NCBI GenBank assembly: GCA_013792075.1
Contig: VMSR01000072.1
Location: 17,866 to 81,865, forward strand
Length of the DNA: 64,000 nt
Reading direction: 5' to 3'
DNA from: Desulfobacula sp.
GTDB lineage: Bacteria; Desulfobacterota; Desulfobacteria; Desulfobacterales; Desulfobacteraceae
Shown here: piece after piece, positions 62,646 through 64,000 of the stretch
Layout: each line of letters opens with the position of its first letter
Position numbering within the stretch: the stretch's first letter is position 1
The notes under the pieces: generated by a model
Database searches by the model: none
What the model was told of the DNA's origin: nothing
The model's input: the letters and a program-made list of their open reading frames with translations, nothing else
Program-made: the position numbers and the translations under genes

Positions 62646-63332
62646 CTACTTGGCACCCTTGATTCTGCTTTCAGCGATATCCCGGTATAGGGACTTCCCA
62701 GGGCCACTGACAATTTTTTCATACATCTTCAGGCTCGACTCGTAATCATTTTCAGCTTCATATATACCGGCCAGTGCAAAAAGGGCCTCATCCTTTAAGA
62801 GAGTGGAGGAATCTTTTTCAATCTGAAGAAAATAGGCCTTGGCCTGGTCAAGATCCTTTCTTGCCTGGGAGACATGTCCCAGGCAAGAAAGGAGAAAATT
62901 TTTCAGGCCCCCGGTTTTAAATATTTCCAAGGCCTCTTTGTACAATTCAAAGGCCCTGTCGTATTCGCCTGCATCAAAACATATCTTTGCAAATTTGACC
63001 TTGCCCATTCTTCCGGCACTGGTATTTGAATAATCGGCAAAAACAGCTTCAAAATCATCCTTGACCGCGTCAAACCCCTTTATCGGGTCGTTGGCCTGGG
63101 CATAGGTGATGGCGGCCTTTGCAACCAGGTCTGATGCGGTATTTTCCGATTTTTTAAAACTGAACATAATGCCTGAAAAAACGACAATAACCCCAATGAT
63201 TGCACCGGCAATCAACAAAAATTGTTTTTTATTCGTTGTTAACAGGGTCAATACGCTTAACATTTTTTCCTGGAAAGGGTCTATCTGTTCGAGTTCTTTT
63301 CTCCGTTCGTTCGATACACTATGGTCTGCCAT
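62646..63332 (-). CDS. TPR-repeat membrane protein, YfgM-like
   Basis: A 228-residue protein with a cytoplasmic N-terminus, one transmembrane helix (about 38-58) and a TPR-type helical domain (residues about 100-225; for example AKICFDAGEYDRAFELYKEA and FALAGIYEAENDYESSLKMY). This is the layout of YfgM, an ancillary SecYEG translocon partner. Function here is inferred from architecture. It ends at a strong terminator. Confidence 0.72.
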   Translation of the reverse strand: MADHSVSNERRKELEQIDPFQEKMLSVLTLLTTNKKQFLLIAGAIIGVIVVFSGIMFSFKKSENTASDLVAKAAITYAQANDPIKGFDAVKDDFEAVFADYSNTSAGRMGKVKFAKICFDAGEYDRAFELYKEALEIFKTGGLKNFLLSCLGHVSQARKDLDQAKAYFLQIEKDSSTLLKDEALFALAGIYEAENDYESSLKMYEKIVSGPGKSLYRDIAESRIKGAK

Positions 63333-63364
63333 ACACCCACCTTCATCTTAAAAAAATTATTATG

Positions 63365-63823
63365 TTACCACACAAGGGTGTTATAAATCCAACCGGTTTC
63401 ACCGTCTGCGTGCTCAATCTGTATCCAGTTCCCGGTGTGCTTGAGCACCTTGAACGGCACCCCCTTTTCAACCGTAAACAAAAGTTTACCCGTTGTCTCC
63501 GGCTGGTCCCGAACATTACATCCGGGCTTGATGGTAATAACCCCGTCAATTTTTCCCAAAAGAGAACTATGGACCCAGGCCATGTCCCCTTCAAAATCTT
63601 TTATTTTATACCAGTCTTCTTTTTTTTCAACGACCACTAACGGATGATATTTTTCAACCTGCCACAACACTTCATATTTTTCTCCCGGCCCCGAACGCAG
63701 ATTGGCAACCTCAGTTTTGACGGCCATCCGTTCATTAGCCAGGCTGGGACCCGCTAAAATCAGCATCCCAATGGATACAGTCAGCATATATTTAAACAGA
63801 CGCATAAAAAAACGATCTTCCAT
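63365..63823 (-). CDS. exported protein with two bacterial SH3 domains
   Basis: A 152-residue protein with a signal peptide (about 7-29) and two SH3b repeats: MAVKTEVANLRSGPGEKYEV and TIKPGCNVRDQPETTGKLLF, each followed by a W-x-I/V strand. SH3b domains usually bind peptidoglycan. The ATG at 63823 has GGAG seven bases upstream; a second ATG six codons later is possible. It lies between feoB and the TPR gene on the same strand. Confidence 0.8.
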   Translation of the reverse strand: MEDRFFMRLFKYMLTVSIGMLILAGPSLANERMAVKTEVANLRSGPGEKYEVLWQVEKYHPLVVVEKKEDWYKIKDFEGDMAWVHSSLLGKIDGVITIKPGCNVRDQPETTGKLLFTVEKGVPFKVLKHTGNWIQIEHADGETGWIYNTLVW

Positions 63824-63889
63824 ACAAATTCTCCATTTCTATCATCAGCGGAATATCATTCCCGCCTGGTATACCAAAAAAGACATGGA

Positions 63890-64000
63890 CTATGCAACCA
63901 TAGTTGTATAAATCACGTTAAACCAGGCCCATTTGGCAGAGGATTCCCTGTAAATTGTCATCACCGTGGCAAAACAGGGGACATACAGCAGCACAAAAAC
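63890..64000 (-). CDS. feoB: ferrous iron transporter FeoB, C-terminus, 5' part beyond the window
   Basis: Thirty-six codons enter from the right edge and read as the last transmembrane region of FeoB: VLLYVPCFATVMTIYRESS followed by AKWAWFNVIYTTMVA, then TAG at 63890-63892. FeoB is the GTP-coupled Fe(II) importer of the inner membrane, about 700 residues or more. The same frame continues past TAG for 14 codons, SMSFLVYQAGMIFR, to TGA at 63845-63847. That tail also looks like FeoB, where the interrupted position is normally Trp. The protein is either slightly truncated by TGG-to-TAG or read through. Confidence 0.85.
   Translation of the reverse strand, partial: VFVLLYVPCFATVMTIYRESSAKWAWFNVIYTTMVA

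Noticed and set aside
1..64000. tRNA, rRNA or CRISPR loci
   Set aside because: Looked for in all gaps longer than about 100 bp; no cloverleaf, T-loop motif or regular repeat was seen by eye. A covariance search would be decisive.

Overview
The window reads as chromosomal DNA of an anaerobic Gram-negative bacterium, most likely a Desulfobacterota (Desulfobacteraceae-like) sulfate reducer. The evidence is the gene mix: LpxC and a PilMNOPQ envelope, IorAB indolepyruvate:ferredoxin oxidoreductase, a futalosine-route menaquinone gene (MqnB) with a MenG/UbiE methyltransferase, NtrY/NtrX, a LysR protein of the selenium-metabolism-associated type, and FeoB. Coding density is high and most genes sit in tight operons with ATGA or TAATG overlaps. 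I see no tRNA, rRNA, CRISPR array or intact insertion sequence. The assignment to a genus is not possible from the sequence alone.

Layout. 1-5.9 kb: DUF3842 protein, thymidylate kinase, FAD oxidoreductase, QueD, DnaJ, MenG, a COG2426 membrane protein. 6-11.7 kb (minus strand): an operon of a PurF-like protein without glutaminase residues, TatD, TcdA, a thioredoxin-like protein, an SH3/coiled-coil membrane protein and NadB. 12.2-18.0 kb (plus): a BMP-type ABC importer followed by cytosine deaminase, a nucleobase/nucleoside salvage unit. 18.1-19.9 kb: a DUF2914 protein and a diadenylate cyclase fused to YbbR domains. 19.9-25.8 kb (minus): Hsp33, phosphoesterase, a small His/Cys protein, IorA, IorB, AroQ, MqnB. 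26-28.3 kb: YkgJ-type cysteine-cluster protein and ComM. 28.4-34.7 kb (plus): LpxC, DUF4390, NtrY, NtrX, RsmD, CoaD. 34.7-39.7 kb: LysR, hydantoinase-like, HDAC-like with zinc ribbon, EpmA-like. 39.7-44.7 kb: an AT-rich island with a two-gene Hachiman-like defence module (HamA nuclease, HamB helicase), bordered by a 141-bp branched palindrome. 44.7-53.9 kb: CheY-like protein, DUF368 lipid-phosphate transporter, Pcm, K+ channel, folate cyclo-ligase, SerS, ThrC, LysM protein, TPR lipoprotein. 53.9-59.2 kb (minus): pilM-N-O-P-Q. 59.5-62.3 kb: a PilS/PilR-like two-component pair. 62.6 kb to the end (minus): YfgM-like TPR protein, SH3 protein and the C-terminus of FeoB.

The most interesting items are: a canonical sigma-54 promoter with an upstream dyad just downstream of the PilR-like gene, aimed not at a pilin but at a stretch of about 75 nt ending in a strong terminator; an in-frame amber codon in the conserved C-terminus of FeoB; the branched palindrome next to the defence island; the CdaA-YbbR fusion; the PurF homologue that has lost its catalytic cysteine and other glutamine-site residues but keeps the Fe-S and PRPP motifs; an NtrX with GAFEEA instead of GAFTGA; and a hairpin placed exactly between the Shine-Dalgarno sequence and the ATG of lpxC.
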